This document shows, piece by piece, positions 7,480 to 16,613 of a DNA stretch of 64,000 nt. How positions within the stretch are numbered: the first letter of the stretch is position 1; each line of letters opens with the position of its first letter. This DNA is from Pseudomonas wadenswilerensis (GTDB lineage Bacteria; Pseudomonadota; Gammaproteobacteria; Pseudomonadales; Pseudomonadaceae). The stretch is from the NCBI RefSeq assembly GCF_900497695.1, contig NZ_UIDD01000012.1, positions 436,501-500,500 of the forward strand, in the 5' to 3' direction. The notes beneath the pieces are model-generated. The model did no database searches and was not told the DNA's origin. It was given only the letters and a program-made list of their open reading frames with translations. Made by a program: the position numbers and the translations under genes.

Positions 7480-9078
7480 ATGCCCGTACCCGACCTGTTC
7501 CGCGACGGCCTTGGCCGTGGCTGGAAAACCCGTGACGCCTCGCGCCTGGACCAGGACCTGAGCCTGGAAACCGATATCGCCATCATCGGCAGCGGCGCCG
7601 GGGGTGCCACCAGTGCCGAGCTGCTCAGCGCCGCCGGTTTCAAGGTGCTGCTGATCGAAGAAGGCCCGCTGAAAACCAGCAGCGACTTCCACATGCTCGA
7701 AGACCAGGCCTACGCCAGCCTCTACCAGGAAGGGATCGGCCGTATGAGCAAGGACGGCGCCATCACCATTTTGCAAGGCCGCGCGGTCGGCGGCACGACC
7801 CTGATCAACTGGACCTCGAGCTTTCGTACACCCGAGCCCACGCTGGAGCACTGGGCCAGGGAGCATGGCGTCAAGGGCCTGAGCAGCGCCGAACTGGCGC
7901 CGTGGTTCGCACGTATGGAGCAACGCCTGGGCATCGAGCCGTGGATCATGCCGCCCAACGCCAACAACGAGGCGCTACGCCGCGGCTGCGAAGCGCTGGG
8001 CTACAACTGGAAGGTGATCCCGCGCAACGTGCGCGGCTGCTGGAACCTGGGCTATTGCGGCATGGGTTGCCCGGTCAACGCCAAGCAGTCGATGCTGGTC
8101 ACCAGCATTCCAGCGACCCTCGAGCACGGCGGCGAGCTGCTTTATCTGGCCCGGGCCGAGCGCCTGGAACACAACGGTGAACAGATCAGCGGTCTGCACT
8201 GCGTGGCCATGGACGCGCGCTGCGTCGAGCCGACCGGCCGCAAAATCCGGGTCAAGGCCCGGCATTACATCCTCGCCGGTGGCGGTATCAACAGCCCGGG
8301 CCTGCTGCTGCGCTCCGAGGCTCCGGACCCCCACGAGCGCCTGGGCAAACGCACCTTCCTGCACCTGGTCAACTTCAGCGCCGGGCTGTTCAAGGACCAG
8401 GTCAACCCGTTCTACGGTGCGCCGCAGTCGATCTATTCCGACCATTTCCAGTGGCGCGACGGCGTCAGCGGGCCAATTGGCTACAAGCTCGAAGTACCGC
8501 CCCTGCATCCAGCGCTGGCCAGCACCCTGCTGGGCAGCTTCGGCAAAGAAAACGCCCTGCGCATGGAGCAACTGCCGCATACCCACGTAATGCTCGCCCT
8601 GCTGCGCGACGGTTTTCACCCGGACAGCGTCGGTGGCGAGGTGCAACTGCGTGGCGATGGCTCGCCGGTGCTCGACTATCAGGTCTCGCCCTATGCCTGG
8701 GATGGCGTGCGCCGGGCTTTCCAGAGCATGGCCGAGATCCAGTTCGCGGCGGGTGCCGAAAGTGTGCTGCCGGTGCACAGCGATGCCCGCCATGTGAAAA
8801 CCCTGGCCGAAGCCCGGCAAATGATCGACGGGCTGAATCTTGAGCTGTTTCGTACCCGCCTGGGCAGCGCCCATGTCATGGGCGGCTGCGCCATGGGCGA
8901 GGACCCACGCCAGGCAGTGTGTGACAGCCTGGGACGGCATCATCAGCTGGCCAACCTGTCGATCCACGACGGTTCACTGTTCCCCACCAGCATCGGTGCC
9001 AACCCGCAATTGTCGGTGTATGGCCTGACTGCGCGGCTCAGTGACGCCCTGGCCGAGCGACTGGCAGCCGGCAGATGA
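7480..9078 (+). CDS. GMC-family FAD-dependent oxidoreductase
   Basis: A 532-residue glucose-methanol-choline family flavoprotein. The FAD-binding motif GSGAGG lies at residues 37-42 after a short N-terminal extension, and a second signature is ILQGRAVGGTTLINW. The cysteine-rich GCWNLGYCGMGCPVNAKQ resembles long-chain alcohol oxidases/dehydrogenases. The C-terminal part carries the catalytic His region (GSAHVMGGCAMGED) and the NPQLSVYGLTARL flavin segment. There is no signal peptide, so it is either cytoplasmic or exported by hitch-hiking on the Tat lipoprotein encoded just upstream. A reasonable model is oxidation of a primary alcohol to an aldehyde that CalB then converts to the acid; the substrate is unknown. 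Confidence 0.88.
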   Translation: MPVPDLFRDGLGRGWKTRDASRLDQDLSLETDIAIIGSGAGGATSAELLSAAGFKVLLIEEGPLKTSSDFHMLEDQAYASLYQEGIGRMSKDGAITILQGRAVGGTTLINWTSSFRTPEPTLEHWAREHGVKGLSSAELAPWFARMEQRLGIEPWIMPPNANNEALRRGCEALGYNWKVIPRNVRGCWNLGYCGMGCPVNAKQSMLVTSIPATLEHGGELLYLARAERLEHNGEQISGLHCVAMDARCVEPTGRKIRVKARHYILAGGGINSPGLLLRSEAPDPHERLGKRTFLHLVNFSAGLFKDQVNPFYGAPQSIYSDHFQWRDGVSGPIGYKLEVPPLHPALASTLLGSFGKENALRMEQLPHTHVMLALLRDGFHPDSVGGEVQLRGDGSPVLDYQVSPYAWDGVRRAFQSMAEIQFAAGAESVLPVHSDARHVKTLAEARQMIDGLNLELFRTRLGSAHVMGGCAMGEDPRQAVCDSLGRHHQLANLSIHDGSLFPTSIGANPQLSVYGLTARLSDALAERLAAGR

Positions 9079-9190
9079 CAACAAATGGCCTCACTGTCTA
9101 TAGTGCCTTCAGCGTGCGCGGGCGACTTGGCCGACTGCCATTGCTGCGATACCATCCGACTCCCCAACGCACTCCTGCCAGGACGACGCG

Positions 9191-9670
9191 ATGAACCGAG
9201 TGTTGTACCCAGGTACTTTCGACCCTATTACCAAGGGCCATGGCGATCTGGTCGAGCGAGCCTCGCGGCTGTTCGACCAAGTGATCATTGCGGTCGCCGC
9301 CAGTCCGAAAAAAAACCCATTGTTCCCGCTGGAACAACGGGTGGAACTGGCTCGTGAGGTCACCAAGCACCTGCCCAATGTCGAAGTCCTCGGCTTCTCC
9401 ACCCTGCTGGCGCATTTTGCCAAGGAACAGCAGGCCAATGTGTTCCTGCGCGGCCTGCGGGCTGTTTCGGACTTCGAGTACGAGTTCCAGCTGGCGAACA
9501 TGAACCGCCAGCTGGCCCCCGACGTCGAGAGCCTGTTCCTTACCCCTTCGGAGCGTTATTCGTTCATTTCCTCGACCCTGGTCCGGGAAATCGCGGCGCT
9601 GGGCGGCGACATCACCAAATTCGTCCACCCGGTGGTGGCCGAGGCCCTGACCGAACGCTTCAAAAAGTGA
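9191..9670 (+). CDS. coaD: Phosphopantetheine adenylyltransferase CoaD
   Basis: A 159-residue nucleotidyltransferase that adenylates 4'-phosphopantetheine to dephospho-CoA, the penultimate step of CoA synthesis. Visible signatures are YPGTFDPITKGH (the T/HxGH motif, Thr14-His17), RGLRAVSDFEYEFQ in the middle and the ISSTLVRE motif (ISSTxVR) near residue 127. Length and gene order (followed by ferredoxin) match Pseudomonas coaD. It is preceded by a 112-base non-coding gap. Confidence 0.97.
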   Translation: MNRVLYPGTFDPITKGHGDLVERASRLFDQVIIAVAASPKKNPLFPLEQRVELAREVTKHLPNVEVLGFSTLLAHFAKEQQANVFLRGLRAVSDFEYEFQLANMNRQLAPDVESLFLTPSERYSFISSTLVREIAALGGDITKFVHPVVAEALTERFKK

Positions 9671-9689
9671 CATTGGCGATTTGACCACG

Positions 9690-9712
9690 GCGCCCGCGTG
9701 CACTGCGGGCGC
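9690..9712 (+). terminator. Hairpin between coaD and the ferredoxin gene
   Basis: GCGCCCGC (9690-9697), loop GTGCACT, GCGGGCGC (9705-9712): an exact 8-base stem 20 bases after the coaD stop. No T run follows, so it may be a weak terminator, an attenuating hairpin or a 3'-end stabiliser. Confidence 0.4.
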
Positions 9713-9778
9713 TAATGCGGCACAATTATGCCCATTGGTTTTCAAATGCCTGGGTTCTGAGCCCTGGCCGGAGTCCCC

Positions 9779-10030
9779 ATGTCCCTGATCATCACCGACG
9801 ATTGCATCAATTGCGACGTCTGCGAACCCGAGTGCCCGAACGCTGCGATCTCTCAAGGTGAAGAGATCTACGTGATCGACCCCAACCTGTGCACCCAGTG
9901 CGTGGGTCACTACGACGAGCCGCAATGCCAGCAAGTCTGCCCGGTAGACTGCATCCCTCTGGATGAAGCCCATCCGGAGACCGAAGCGCAGCTGATGGAA
10001 AAATACCGCCGAATCACCGGCAAGGCCTGA
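9779..10030 (+). CDS. fdx: YfhL-type 2[4Fe-4S] ferredoxin
   Basis: An 83-residue small electron carrier. Two cysteine clusters are visible: Cys9, Cys12, Cys15 and Cys19 (CINCDVCEPECP), and Cys38, Cys41, Cys50, Cys54 with an extra Cys58. The insert between the second pair of ligands and the C-terminal helix match the YfhL/Allochromatium-type ferredoxins. Its partner enzyme is not evident from the neighbours. The stop TGA overlaps the ATG of ggt (TGATG), suggesting translational coupling. Confidence 0.93.
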   Translation: MSLIITDDCINCDVCEPECPNAAISQGEEIYVIDPNLCTQCVGHYDEPQCQQVCPVDCIPLDEAHPETEAQLMEKYRRITGKA

Positions 10031-11718
10031 TGCCGTTCGTCGCCCGACTCATACCGCTGGTACTGGGCGCCACCCTGGCGCTAGGGGCTGCCTGTGCCCA
10101 GGCACAAGGCCCGGGTCGCGCGGCGATTGCCACACCCCATGCCAAAGCCACCGCCGCTGCGCGGGAAATTCTCGAGCAGGGCGGTAACGCCTTTGACGCT
10201 GCCATTGCCGTCAGCGCCGCGCTGGCGGTGGTCGAGCCCTATGGCTCCGGCCTTGGTGGCGGCGGATTCTTCCTTCTGCGCGAAGGCGAAACGCCCGCCC
10301 GCTATACCTTTATCGACGCTCGCGAGCGCGCGCCAGGCAGAGCCAGCGAAGCCATGTACCTCAAGGACGGCAAGGTCCAACCGGGGTTGTCGATCAATGG
10401 CCCGCTGGCGGCAGCGATTCCCGGCTTGCCGGCAGCACTCGCGGATCTCGCTGCCCATTACGGCAAGCTGCCGCTGCAAAGCACCCTGGCTCCTGCCATT
10501 CGTCTGGCCAACCAGGGTTTTGCCGTCGACCGCATTTACCGCGACCGCGCGCAGATGCGCTTGAGCGCATTGCGCGACGACCCGGAAAGCGCCCGGCTGT
10601 TCCTCATCAATGGTGAAGTACCGGCCCTTGGCGCTCAGATCCGCCAACCGCAACTGGCCATTACCCTTGAGCGCATCGCCAGCCAGGGCCGCGACGGCTT
10701 CTATGCCGGCCCTACCGCTCAGGCCATGGTTGAGGGCGTACAAGCTGCGGGGGGTATCTGGAGCCTGGATGACCTGGCCAACTACCGCACCGCCAAACGC
10801 GAGCCGCTGCGCTACCAGCTTGCCGGCCAGCGCGAACTGATCAGCGCTCCGCCGCCCTCGGCCGGTGGCGTGGCCCTGGCCCAGAGCCTGGCGATGCTGC
10901 AGCGCCTGCCCTGGCAAAGCGCCGAGCCGGTGCAGCGCAGTCATTACGTGCTGGAAGTGTTGCGCCGGGCCTATCGCGACCGCGGTCTGCTCGGCGATCC
11001 GGACTACGTCGCCAACCCGCTGCCACAACTGCTCGCACGCAATTACCTGACTTCGCTGGCCGACAGCATCGACGCGCACCAGGCCACGCCCAGCAACAGC
11101 CTGCCGCCCGCCCCGGCCTGGCGCGAAGGTGATCACACCACTCACTTTGCACTGATCGATGCCGACGGCAATGCCGTGGCCGCGACACTGTCGGTCAACC
11201 TGCCGTTCGGCGCCGCCTTCAGCGCCCCCGGTACCGGTGTGGTGCTGAACAACGAAATGGATGACTTTGCCGCCGACCCGCGTGGCAGCAACAGTTATGG
11301 CCTGGCCGGCAGCCAGGCCAACGCCGTGGCCGCCGGTAAACGGCCGCTGTCGAGCATGAGCCCGAGCTTTATCGAGAGCCCGACCCAGTTCGCCGCCTTC
11401 GGCACACCGGGCGGCAGCCGCATTCCGAGCATGGTGCTGCTGTCGATGATGGGCTTTCTTGAGGGCAAGCCGGTGGCCGACTGGCCGGCGGTGCCGCGCT
11501 ATCACCACCAGTACCTGCCGGATGTGGTCGAGCACGAGCCGGGGGCGTTCAGCACCGGGCAGCAGCGTGAACTGCAGGCACGCGGCTACCAGCTCAAGGA
11601 CCTGGGGCGGACCTACGGCAATCAGCAAGTACTGTACTGGGACAAGGCCGGGCAAACCCTCGAAGCCGCCAGCGACCCCCGCGGCGTGGGCGCCGCGCAG
11701 GTGCTCAGCCCGCGCTAA
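10030..11718 (+). CDS. ggt: Gamma-glutamyltransferase, periplasmic
   Basis: A 562-residue Ntn-hydrolase proenzyme that hydrolyses or transfers the gamma-glutamyl group of glutathione. A Sec signal peptide spans about residues 1-25 (hydrophobic core then ACAQA). The donor-site region ARERAP is at 97-102. The autocleavage/nucleophile motif DHTTHF puts the catalytic Thr at 370, matching the large/small subunit boundary. The glycine-rich oxyanion region is GTPGGSRIPSM. It starts inside the ferredoxin stop codon and is convergent with mutM, with 6 bases between the two stops. Confidence 0.93.
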   Translation: MPFVARLIPLVLGATLALGAACAQAQGPGRAAIATPHAKATAAAREILEQGGNAFDAAIAVSAALAVVEPYGSGLGGGGFFLLREGETPARYTFIDARERAPGRASEAMYLKDGKVQPGLSINGPLAAAIPGLPAALADLAAHYGKLPLQSTLAPAIRLANQGFAVDRIYRDRAQMRLSALRDDPESARLFLINGEVPALGAQIRQPQLAITLERIASQGRDGFYAGPTAQAMVEGVQAAGGIWSLDDLANYRTAKREPLRYQLAGQRELISAPPPSAGGVALAQSLAMLQRLPWQSAEPVQRSHYVLEVLRRAYRDRGLLGDPDYVANPLPQLLARNYLTSLADSIDAHQATPSNSLPPAPAWREGDHTTHFALIDADGNAVAATLSVNLPFGAAFSAPGTGVVLNNEMDDFAADPRGSNSYGLAGSQANAVAAGKRPLSSMSPSFIESPTQFAAFGTPGGSRIPSMVLLSMMGFLEGKPVADWPAVPRYHHQYLPDVVEHEPGAFSTGQQRELQARGYQLKDLGRTYGNQQVLYWDKAGQTLEAASDPRGVGAAQVLSPR

Positions 11719-11724
11719 ACACCT

Positions 11725-12537
11725 TCACTTCTGGCAGCGTAGGCAGAAGACGCTGGCGCGCTGGCCGAGCTTGACCTCACGCAGGATACTGCCACACACC
11801 TTGCACGGCTCTTCCCCACGCCCGTAGACGAACAGTTCCTGCTGGAAGTAGCCCGGCTGGCCGTCGCCACCGATAAAGTCGCGCAAGGTGGTGCCGCCGC
11901 GCTCGATGGCGCAGGCCAGGATGCGTTTGATCTCGATCGCCAGCTTCAGGTAACGCGCCCGGGAAATGCTCCCGGCTTCACGGCGCGGATCGATGCCAGC
12001 GGCGAACAGCGCCTCGGTCGCATAGATATTGCCCACCCCGACCACCACCGCGTTGTCCATGATGAACGGCTTGACCGCCATGGAGCGGCCGCGTGACAGC
12101 TGGAACAGCCGCTCGCCGTCGAACAGATCGGTCAGGGGTTCCGGGCCGAGCTTGATCAGCAGCTCATGATTGAGCGGATCGAGGCTCCACAGCATCGCCC
12201 CAAAGCGCCGCGGGTCGGTGTAGCGCAGGGCCAGGCCCGACTCCAGTTCGATATCCACATGCTCGTGCTTGGCCGCCGGCAGGCCGATCTCGACCAGGCG
12301 CAAGTTGCCGGACATGCCCAGATGGCTGATCAGGGTGCCAACCTCGGCATTGAGCAGCAGGTACTTGGCACGCCGCTCGACCTTGACGAAACGCTGCCCG
12401 GACAGGCGAATGTCGAGGTCCTCGGGGATCGGCCAGCGCAGGCGCCGGTCGCGCACGATCACCCGGCTGACCCGCTGGCCTTCCAGGTAAGGCGCAATAC
12501 CGCGCCGGGTGGTTTCGACTTCTGGCAATTCCGGCAT
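11725..12537 (-). CDS. mutM: Formamidopyrimidine-DNA glycosylase MutM (Fpg)
   Basis: A 270-residue bifunctional DNA glycosylase/AP lyase that removes 8-oxoguanine and formamidopyrimidines. The N-terminus is MPELPEVE, with Pro2 as nucleophile and Glu3 beside it. The C-terminal zinc finger has Cys245, Cys248, Cys265 and Cys268 (C-x2-C-x16-C-x2-C). The lesion-recognition region with NIYATEALF is also present. It is encoded 3 bases after the HDOD gene on the same strand, so the two are co-transcribed. Confidence 0.97.
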   Translation of the reverse strand: MPELPEVETTRRGIAPYLEGQRVSRVIVRDRRLRWPIPEDLDIRLSGQRFVKVERRAKYLLLNAEVGTLISHLGMSGNLRLVEIGLPAAKHEHVDIELESGLALRYTDPRRFGAMLWSLDPLNHELLIKLGPEPLTDLFDGERLFQLSRGRSMAVKPFIMDNAVVVGVGNIYATEALFAAGIDPRREAGSISRARYLKLAIEIKRILACAIERGGTTLRDFIGGDGQPGYFQQELFVYGRGEEPCKVCGSILREVKLGQRASVFCLRCQK

Positions 12538-12540
12538 GGA

Positions 12541-13407
12541 TCAGTGACCGCCCAGTTCGCGAATGGTCTGCTTGAGGTTCTCGAAGTCATACTCGGACAG
12601 GCCGACATAATCGAGCACCAGGTGCCCGACGGTATTCCATTCGTGGTCGACGCTCTGGTTGCCCAGCACCCGGTACGAGGCACAGATGTGCTCGGCCATC
12701 TTCAGGATCGCCAGCAGGTTCTTCAACTGGCTGTTGCGCGCCGAGTCATCGCTGAACACCGCCAGGGCGTTGTGATGGTTGGCAATGGCATTGCTCAGGT
12801 GCTCGGGCAGGCGCCACGACTTGGCGGTGTAGTACCCGACCACCGCATGGTTGGTGTTGAACACCTGGTTTTCGGTATCGACCACCCGCTGTTCGGCGCC
12901 GGCACTGGCGTAGGCATCCTCGAGCACGCTCATGTACTCGGGGAAGCGCTTGAGCATCAGCGGCACGCCGCAATCGTGGAACAGGCCCAGGGCATAGGCT
13001 TCGTCCACCGCCTGGGAGCCGATGCGCTTGGCCAGGGTCAGGCAGGTCATGGCCACGTCCTGGGCGGTGTCCCAGAAACGGTTGAGGGTGACGATGGTGT
13101 CGTCGCTCATCTCGCCCTTGATCGACTGCGCATTGATCAGGTTGATGATCGAGCGGCTGCCGAGCAGATTCACCGCACGCTGGATCGAGGCGATCTTGTT
13201 GCTCAGGCCGTAGTACGGCGAGTTGACCAGCTTGAGCAATGCCCCGGACAAGCCCGGGTCCTGGGAGATCAGCTTGGCGATCACCTCCAGGTCGGGGTCG
13301 GGCATGTATTGTTCGAACTGCAGGTCAACCATGATCTGCGGCTGCGGCGGCACGCTGATGCCTTGCAGGGCGTTCTGGATCTGTTCGGCGGAGAGTTCCT
13401 GGGACAT
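12541..13407 (-). CDS. HDOD domain signalling protein
   Basis: A 288-residue protein consisting mainly of one HDOD domain (about residues 15-215), a non-catalytic relative of HD phosphohydrolases. Characteristic features are IAKLISQDPGLSGALLKLVNSPYYGL in the first half and ALGLFHDCGVPLML in the middle. HDOD proteins act in signalling and often influence motility or stress responses, but their biochemistry is generally unknown. It is the first gene of a two-gene unit with mutM. It is divergent from rlmI across 154 bases. Confidence 0.85.
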   Translation of the reverse strand: MSQELSAEQIQNALQGISVPPQPQIMVDLQFEQYMPDPDLEVIAKLISQDPGLSGALLKLVNSPYYGLSNKIASIQRAVNLLGSRSIINLINAQSIKGEMSDDTIVTLNRFWDTAQDVAMTCLTLAKRIGSQAVDEAYALGLFHDCGVPLMLKRFPEYMSVLEDAYASAGAEQRVVDTENQVFNTNHAVVGYYTAKSWRLPEHLSNAIANHHNALAVFSDDSARNSQLKNLLAILKMAEHICASYRVLGNQSVDHEWNTVGHLVLDYVGLSEYDFENLKQTIRELGGH

Positions 13408-13507
13408 AAGTACACACTCGGGGCTGAGCGGCGATTCTAACCCGATCGTACTGGCCAGGGGTGAAGCTAAAGGCCATCGCTCTGTTGCAATTTGTCGCTA
13501 TTCCCCA

Positions 13508-13534
13508 TCGACACGGCAGGCATCGCGCTATAAT
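13508..13534 (+). promoter_or_regulatory. Candidate sigma-70 promoter of rlmI
   Basis: An exact TATAAT -10 box lies at 13529-13534, 27 bases before the rlmI start. The best -35 is TCGACA at 13508-13513 (five of six to consensus), but the spacing of 15 bases is short. The -10 element is convincing and the -35 less so. Confidence 0.5.
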
Positions 13535-13561
13535 CCCGCTCTTTTTTCCCGGAGCGACGTC

Positions 13562-14758
13562 ATGTCCCTGCCCAGCCTTCGTCTCAAAGCCAATGCCGAC
13601 CGCCGCCTGCGCGCTGGCCACCTGTGGGTCTACAGCAACGAAATCGACGTCGCCGCGACCCCGCTGCATGGCTTCAAGGCCGGTGACCAGGCGATCCTCG
13701 AAACCGCCGGCGGCAAGGCTTTGGGCATCGTTGCCATGAGCCCGAACAACCTGATCTGCGCCCGCCTGCTGTCGCGTGACGCCAAGCTGGCCCTGGACAA
13801 GTCGCTGCTGGTGCACCGCATCAACGTTGCCCTGTCGCTGCGTGAGCGCCTGTTCGACAAGCCGTTCTACCGCCTGGTGTATGGCGATTCCGACCTGCTG
13901 CCGGGCCTGGTGGTCGATCGTTTCGGCGACATCCTGGTGGTCCAGCTCGCTTCGGCGACCATGGAGCAACACAAGGATGACGTCGTAGCCGCCCTGGTTC
14001 AGGTGCTCAAGCCGACCGGCATCCTGTTCAAGAACGACTCGGCCGCGCGCGATGCCGAAGGCCTGGGCCGTTACGTCGAAACCGTGTTCGGCCTGGTACC
14101 GGAGTGGGTGGCCCTGGAAGAGAACGGCGTGAAGTTCGAAGCGCCGGTCATGGAAGGCCAGAAGACCGGCTGGTTCTACGACCACCGCATGAACCGCGCG
14201 CGTCTGGCGCCGTACGTCAAAGGCAAGCGCGTGCTCGACCTGTTCAGCTACATCGGTGGCTGGGGCGTACAGGCCGGTGCCTTTGGCGCCAGCGAAGTGT
14301 TCTGCGTCGATGCCTCGGGCTTTGCCCTGGACGGCGTCGAGCGTAACGCCGGGCTCAACGGCATTGCCGAGAAGCTGACCTGCATCGAAGGCGACGTGTT
14401 CGAAGCGCTGAAAGAGCTCAAGGCCTCCGAAGAGCGTTTCGACGTGATCGTGGCCGACCCGCCCGCCTTCATCAAGCGCAAGAAAGACCTGAAAAACGGC
14501 GAGGGCGCCTACCGCCGCCTGAACGAACAAGCCATGCGCCTGCTGACCAAGGACGGCATCCTGGTCAGTGCATCCTGCTCGATGCACCTGCCGGAAGACG
14601 ACCTGCAGAACATCCTGCTGACCAGCGCCCGCCACCTGGACCGCAACATCCAGCTGCTCGAACGCGGCGGCCAGGGCCCGGATCACCCGGTCCACCCGGC
14701 GATCCCGGAAACCCGCTACATCAAGAGCATCACCTGCCGCCTGCTGCCGAACAGCTAA
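13562..14758 (+). CDS. rlmI: 23S rRNA (cytosine(1962)-C5)-methyltransferase RlmI-type
   Basis: A 398-residue SAM-dependent methyltransferase. The N-terminal PUA domain (LRLKANADRRLRAGHLWVYSNEI) is followed by a linker and a Rossmann domain with VLDLFSYIGGWGVQAGAFGA as SAM-binding motif and the catalytic VADPPAFIKRKKDL. Ser-Cys-Ser (SASCSMHL) provides the cysteine typical of the m5C RlmI family. The ATG at 13562 matches the PUA start; a longer in-frame reading from 13223 lacks support because it would overlap the divergent HDOD gene. It ends at a bidirectional terminator. Confidence 0.92.
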   Translation: MSLPSLRLKANADRRLRAGHLWVYSNEIDVAATPLHGFKAGDQAILETAGGKALGIVAMSPNNLICARLLSRDAKLALDKSLLVHRINVALSLRERLFDKPFYRLVYGDSDLLPGLVVDRFGDILVVQLASATMEQHKDDVVAALVQVLKPTGILFKNDSAARDAEGLGRYVETVFGLVPEWVALEENGVKFEAPVMEGQKTGWFYDHRMNRARLAPYVKGKRVLDLFSYIGGWGVQAGAFGASEVFCVDASGFALDGVERNAGLNGIAEKLTCIEGDVFEALKELKASEERFDVIVADPPAFIKRKKDLKNGEGAYRRLNEQAMRLLTKDGILVSASCSMHLPEDDLQNILLTSARHLDRNIQLLERGGQGPDHPVHPAIPETRYIKSITCRLLPNS

Positions 14759-14772
14759 GGCGTGGTGCAATA

Positions 14773-14803
14773 AAAAATCCCGGCCAGGTGCCGGGATTTT
14801 TTT
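14773..14803. terminator. Bidirectional intrinsic terminator
   Basis: AAAAAATCCCGG, loop CCAGGTG, CCGGGATTTTTTT: an exact GC-rich stem flanked by A and T runs. It serves both rlmI (+) and the DUF4153 gene (-). Confidence 0.9.
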
Positions 14804-14815
14804 GCCTGCAATACG

Positions 14816-16489
14816 CTAGCGGTTGGGCTGCCAGGTCAAATCGATACCATCGAGGGTCAGCGTCTTGTAACGTGGCATCACCGGTTTCATCTGCCCACTG
14901 CGGATCAACTGAACCAGTCGCTCGGTGTTATCGCGAATACTGTGCAGGCTACCGACTTCGCGCCACTCCCCCTTGCCCTCGCGGGCAAACAGGAAAACGC
15001 TGGATGCGTAGGTGTGCCGCGGGATCATCAACACTTCGTTGCGTCCGTCGCCATCCATGTCCACCCCCCACAGGAAACAACCCTTGCCGCCGCATTGGCT
15101 CAGGGCCATGACCATCGTGGCGAACTCCTCGCTGCCAGGTTGCTCAGGCCCCAGCCATTCAAGGTTCGGGGCGTGACTGTCGTCGGCGTACAGCGGGTGG
15201 GCTTCATCCATGATCCACTGCAGCTTTTTCCGTCCTTCGGCGTCGAACAGTTCGTCAGTCTTGAGCCGCGCTTCCAGCGCCTTGAACGCCTCACGTCCCG
15301 GCTTGCCCAGGCGGTGGTACAAAGTTCTGGCATCGAATTCCTGGATCGCGGTACGCCCGCTAAGCAGACGCTCGACCTGGTTGTTTGCACTGAGCTGCAA
15401 AGGGTTCAGCAGCGGCGTATAGAACAGCACCACGAGCACCGCGCTGAGCAGGGCAATCCACGGGTTGCTGACCCGCAGGCTGTGCAACCAGCCCTGGCGC
15501 GAGGCGAACACTGCCCAGAGTGCGGCCAGGCTGTGAACCTGCATCACACCGATCAGCAACAGGGCGAGGATGCGCTCAGGCGTAAGGCCATACTGATTTA
15601 CCCGCAACCAGCTTGAATAGCCCGCCAGCGCCACCAGTACCGGCAAGCACAGCAAGCAGGCCTCGACCAGGCGCTTGAGCACGCTCGGATAGGGATTGGC
15701 CTGATGGCCATCCTGGAACACGCCGTTGACCAAAAACAGGTTGATGACCACCAGCAACAACAAGATGGTGGTCGAGTAGCCGGTATTCCAGATCGGTTGC
15801 AACCCGGTAAACGGCAGCATCAGGCTGAACAGTACGGCGATCAGTGCGCTCAGTGGCAGCAACACACGACACAGGGTCAGTAGCACGCCGCGCAGCAGGC
15901 CGATGACTTTTTCGTTCTCCAGGCCCATGCGCATCCCCAGGGAGAACACTACCGCCAGGCCGATGCGCACTACTGGCGCCGAGGTCAGCACGTCTTCGAC
16001 CTGGGGGATGCCGAGCATCAGGAACAGGCGTCCGCACAACCACAGCAGCAGCCAGAACAACAGGGTGAACAGCAGTGCCAGGAGGACGATGAAGATGTTG
16101 TTCCAGGCATGCCGGAACAGGTCTTCATAGCGCAGCCGCAGGCCTTCGCGGGTCGGCCAGCTGAGGATGAAGGCGGTGCCGATGTAGGTGACGGCAACCG
16201 CAGCCACCCATGAGCTCTGCCAGACCCAGCCCAGGGTGTCCTGACTGAAGGTCCAGCTGCTGATAAAGCCGATCAGCAGCGTCAGGCCCAGTACCAGCCA
16301 GCCCGTACCGCGATGCAGCACTGCACTGCCAAGCAGTTGCAGGTTGACCCCGGCCACCAGCACGGCGGCGCACAGGCCGAATGGCAGCCCGGCGATATCG
16401 ATTTGGACGTGCCTGGCGTAGAGGAACACCAGGCCCTGAATCAGGCCGATGGCCAGGTAGAACAGTAAAGATCGACTTATCGCAGGCAT
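14816..16489 (-). CDS. DUF4153-type multi-pass membrane protein
   Basis: A 557-residue inner-membrane protein with about ten to twelve predicted membrane segments over residues 1-360, followed by a soluble C-terminal domain of roughly 190 residues. The arrangement fits the DUF4153 family, whose function is unknown. Near residue 475 the soluble part contains DMDGDGRNE, which has the spacing of a calcium-binding DxDxDG loop as in FG-GAP or EF-hand-like repeats. The ATG at 16489 (MPAISRSLLFYL) immediately precedes the first membrane helix; a longer reading to 16669 adds non-conserved residues and would approach mgtE. It lies 124 bases downstream of mgtE on the same strand. Confidence 0.75.
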   Translation of the reverse strand: MPAISRSLLFYLAIGLIQGLVFLYARHVQIDIAGLPFGLCAAVLVAGVNLQLLGSAVLHRGTGWLVLGLTLLIGFISSWTFSQDTLGWVWQSSWVAAVAVTYIGTAFILSWPTREGLRLRYEDLFRHAWNNIFIVLLALLFTLLFWLLLWLCGRLFLMLGIPQVEDVLTSAPVVRIGLAVVFSLGMRMGLENEKVIGLLRGVLLTLCRVLLPLSALIAVLFSLMLPFTGLQPIWNTGYSTTILLLLVVINLFLVNGVFQDGHQANPYPSVLKRLVEACLLCLPVLVALAGYSSWLRVNQYGLTPERILALLLIGVMQVHSLAALWAVFASRQGWLHSLRVSNPWIALLSAVLVVLFYTPLLNPLQLSANNQVERLLSGRTAIQEFDARTLYHRLGKPGREAFKALEARLKTDELFDAEGRKKLQWIMDEAHPLYADDSHAPNLEWLGPEQPGSEEFATMVMALSQCGGKGCFLWGVDMDGDGRNEVLMIPRHTYASSVFLFAREGKGEWREVGSLHSIRDNTERLVQLIRSGQMKPVMPRYKTLTLDGIDLTWQPNR

Positions 16490-16613
16490 TGCAAATCCTT
16501 TTGGCCAGTGGGGTGCGAAGGGCGCAAGTCTACCGAAAGCCAGCACCTGATCGTGTGGCTTGCGGACAATTTTTGCAGTAACGGCCGGGCTGGCTTGCCG
16601 GTAGGGTGCTAGA

